Assembly: GCA_002397355.1 (NCBI GenBank)
Contig: DHAI01000001.1
Span: 19,170-27,567, forward strand
Direction: 5' to 3'
Source: Ruminococcaceae bacterium UBA4958
GTDB lineage: Bacteria; Bacillota; Clostridia; Oscillospirales; Acutalibacteraceae
Length of the DNA stretch: 8,398 bases
Shown here: piece after piece, positions 6,669-8,398 of the stretch
Position numbering within the stretch: the stretch's first letter is position 1
How the letters are laid out: each line of letters starts with the position of its first letter
Made by a program: the position numbers and the translations under genes
Notes under the pieces: generated by a model
What the model saw: the letters and a program-made list of their open reading frames with translations, nothing else
Database searches by the model: none
What the model was told of the DNA's origin: nothing

Positions 6669-8381
6669 TTATTTGCTCTTCTGCATTCTGTCGTAGGCTT
6701 TCTGGGAGATCTCCAGGTATTTCTGCACGCCGATGTTTTCAATGTCCTTAAGATAATTGTCCCAGTCGGAAAGCGGGCGCGTCCCCGTGATGAAGGCCAC
6801 GGTCGCCTCGTCGCGGTAGGTGCCGAGCGAGGCTTTGATCTCCGCAATCTCGTCGGCTTCCTCCGGCGTGTAGATCAGCTTCTGCACAGTCTCCTTCGGA
6901 ATCTTGCCTTTGTAGTCCGGTACGGCCTGGGCCGTCATGTACTGGGAGTCGTACGGGTTTCCATCCCATGTAAGCCCGCCGTACATATCAAACGTGCGGG
7001 CGGTGGGATGGACTTCGCCCCACTGATGGTTTTGGACGGTGCCCCAGATCGCGTTGATGTACTGGACCAGCGGCTTGTAGCCCATGCTCTCGTAAAGGGC
7101 GTGCGCGCCCGGATCGGGATCTTTCCAGTCCACGCCCTTTATCCCGTGGCGTGCCTGCAGAGCCATGTCGCGGTTGTACATGTAATCGAAAACCATGAAG
7201 CCGGCGACGGGGTCGGAGCAATCCTTTGTGACATACCCCGCCGGTGTGGGGATGCCGCTCTTCCAGTAGTTGGCGTAGCAGACGCCGTCCGGGCCGGTCA
7301 GCGGCGGCAGGTGCGTCATGTCTTCCTTCCGCTTGCTCTTCACCTGGTAGATGCTCATGGAGCCGGTCGTCAGAGAGCCGACGAGCTGGGCGTTTTTGTC
7401 CTCGAGGATCTGTTTGAACTGGTTCTGGTCCTGCGTGAACGTCAGCGGGGAAAGCAGCTTTTCCGAGCAGAGCTTGTGCAGCCACTCCAGCCCTTTTTTC
7501 CATTCGGGCTGCATATAGGAGAGCTGCAGTTTGCCATCTTTTACCTGCATATAGTCATAGCCGGAGTTAACATACGTAAAAGCACCCAAAAGAGAATCGT
7601 AGACGTTTGAGTTCCAGCCGCCTTTGCAGCCGACCAGCGGGATCTCGTCCTGCTTGCCGTTTCCGTTCGGGTCCTTGTCGTGGAACGCCTTCAGCACGTT
7701 CTCGAAGTCGTCCGTTGTTTTCGGCATCGAAAGCCCCAGCTTTTTCAGCCAGGTGTTGTTGATCCAGATCCTTCCCGACCACTCGTTGCCGGGGTCCTCG
7801 ACGACCCTCGGCATCCCGTAGATCTTTCCGTCCGCCGAGTAGATATAGGGCAGATACGGCTTTGCGTCGTCGGTCTGCAGGTATTTTTTCAGGTAGATGG
7901 AGATCTGGTCGGCGTAATCGTTCAAGGGCAGGAAATATCCTTGCTTGCCGTAGGTGTAGGCCTCGATATCGCTTAGAAGCGTTCCGCAGACAAGGTCGGG
8001 CAGCTTGCTCCCCGAGGAGATCATGACGGAAAGCTTCTGCTTGGCGTCGTCGCCTGCCGGAAGGTACTGGAATTTCAGGTCGACGTTGACGCCCTCCTCC
8101 AGCTTTTTGGTGTAGTCGTTCGTTTTCATGTCCGTGATGTTGGTGTCCTGCACGACGAGCATTGTGAGGGACACCTTTTTCTTCAGAAGAGGCGTCTGAC
8201 CTTCGGCGTTCAGGTTGCTCTTGTCGATCGTCTGACCGCCCGACGAGCTCGACTGGCTGGCGGGGGGCGTGCTTCCCGTACTTTGCTGGTTCCCTCCGTT
8301 TCCGCAGGCGGGCAGAAGCGTCATTGCCGCCGCCAGCAGGAAGGAAATAGCGACGCGTTTCTTGCTTTTCTTCCCCTTCAT
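6669..8381 (-). CDS. Extracellular solute-binding lipoprotein of a carbohydrate ABC importer (LipO/YtcQ type)
   Basis: This 570-residue protein is predicted to capture an oligosaccharide outside the membrane and deliver it to the two permeases. The N-terminus has a Lys-rich n-region, a hydrophobic core and the lipobox LPAC with Cys26 as the lipidation site, followed by a Ser/Thr/Gln-rich linker (about 27-50). The length fits the long LipO/LplA/YtcQ group rather than the ~420-residue MalE-like proteins. Family traits are SGSKLPDLV, ADGKIYGMPR, WINNTWLKKLGL, an EF-hand-like loop DKDPNGNGKQDE (235-246) and a C-terminal TPEEADEIAEI plus DWDNYLKDIENIGVQKYLEISQ. The ATG at 8381 is preceded by purine-rich GGAAAG and GGAAG elements. 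It is the first gene of the visible operon; its promoter lies beyond the right edge. The ligand cannot be inferred; relatives handle rhamnogalacturonan and other complex glycans. Confidence 0.93.
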   Translation of the reverse strand: MKGKKSKKRVAISFLLAAAMTLLPACGNGGNQQSTGSTPPASQSSSSGGQTIDKSNLNAEGQTPLLKKKVSLTMLVVQDTNITDMKTNDYTKKLEEGVNVDLKFQYLPAGDDAKQKLSVMISSGSKLPDLVCGTLLSDIEAYTYGKQGYFLPLNDYADQISIYLKKYLQTDDAKPYLPYIYSADGKIYGMPRVVEDPGNEWSGRIWINNTWLKKLGLSMPKTTDDFENVLKAFHDKDPNGNGKQDEIPLVGCKGGWNSNVYDSLLGAFTYVNSGYDYMQVKDGKLQLSYMQPEWKKGLEWLHKLCSEKLLSPLTFTQDQNQFKQILEDKNAQLVGSLTTGSMSIYQVKSKRKEDMTHLPPLTGPDGVCYANYWKSGIPTPAGYVTKDCSDPVAGFMVFDYMYNRDMALQARHGIKGVDWKDPDPGAHALYESMGYKPLVQYINAIWGTVQNHQWGEVHPTARTFDMYGGLTWDGNPYDSQYMTAQAVPDYKGKIPKETVQKLIYTPEEADEIAEIKASLGTYRDEATVAFITGTRPLSDWDNYLKDIENIGVQKYLEISQKAYDRMQKSK

Positions 8382-8398
8382 CTTTCCATTGCTTCCTT

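Overview
The window looks like chromosomal DNA from a high-GC (roughly 60% by eye) member of the Bacillota, most plausibly a Clostridia/Oscillospirales-type gut anaerobe. That assignment is inference. It rests on strong purine-rich Shine-Dalgarno sites, a lipoprotein-anchored LipO/LplA-type sugar-binding protein with LplB/LplC-type permeases, a small clostridial-type ferredoxin, a perfect sigma-A -10 box, and the GC-rich codon bias. There is no rRNA, tRNA, CRISPR array, IS element or phage gene.

Layout from left to right. (1) Positions 1-1343, minus strand: the first ~447 codons of a GH42 beta-galactosidase, cut by the window edge, with its own well-formed promoter at 1398-1426. (2) Positions 1460-2044, minus strand: a GNAT acetyltransferase of the phosphinothricin/methionine sulfoximine type, directly upstream of the GH42 gene. 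(3) Positions 2165-4201, plus strand, divergent from the acetyltransferase: a YyaL/spermatogenesis-associated protein 20 family protein (thioredoxin-like DUF255 domain plus alpha/alpha toroid). (4) Positions 4317-4505, plus strand: a single-cluster [4Fe-4S] ferredoxin, followed by two GC-rich hairpins and a strong intrinsic terminator. (5) Positions 4669-8381, minus strand: a three-gene carbohydrate ABC importer transcribed right to left, in the order lipoprotein binding protein, permease 1, permease 2. A 12-bp hairpin lies between the binding protein and the first permease, and only 15 bp separate the two permeases.

How they fit together: the importer has no ATPase gene in view, so it probably uses a shared MsmX/MsmK-type ATPase encoded elsewhere, as related importers do. 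A GH42 enzyme and an oligosaccharide importer in the same neighbourhood suggest plant or host galactoside use. However, they are separate transcription units split by three unrelated genes, so a shared substrate is only a guess. The YyaL-ferredoxin pair on the plus strand may be co-transcribed (115-bp gap, no clear terminator between), but no functional link is established.

Overall this is an ordinary metabolic region. I did not find a convincing new system. The points most worth a second look are the intergenic hairpin in the transporter operon, the 3' structures after the ferredoxin gene, the EF-hand-like loop in the binding protein, and an AT-rich patch inside yyaL.
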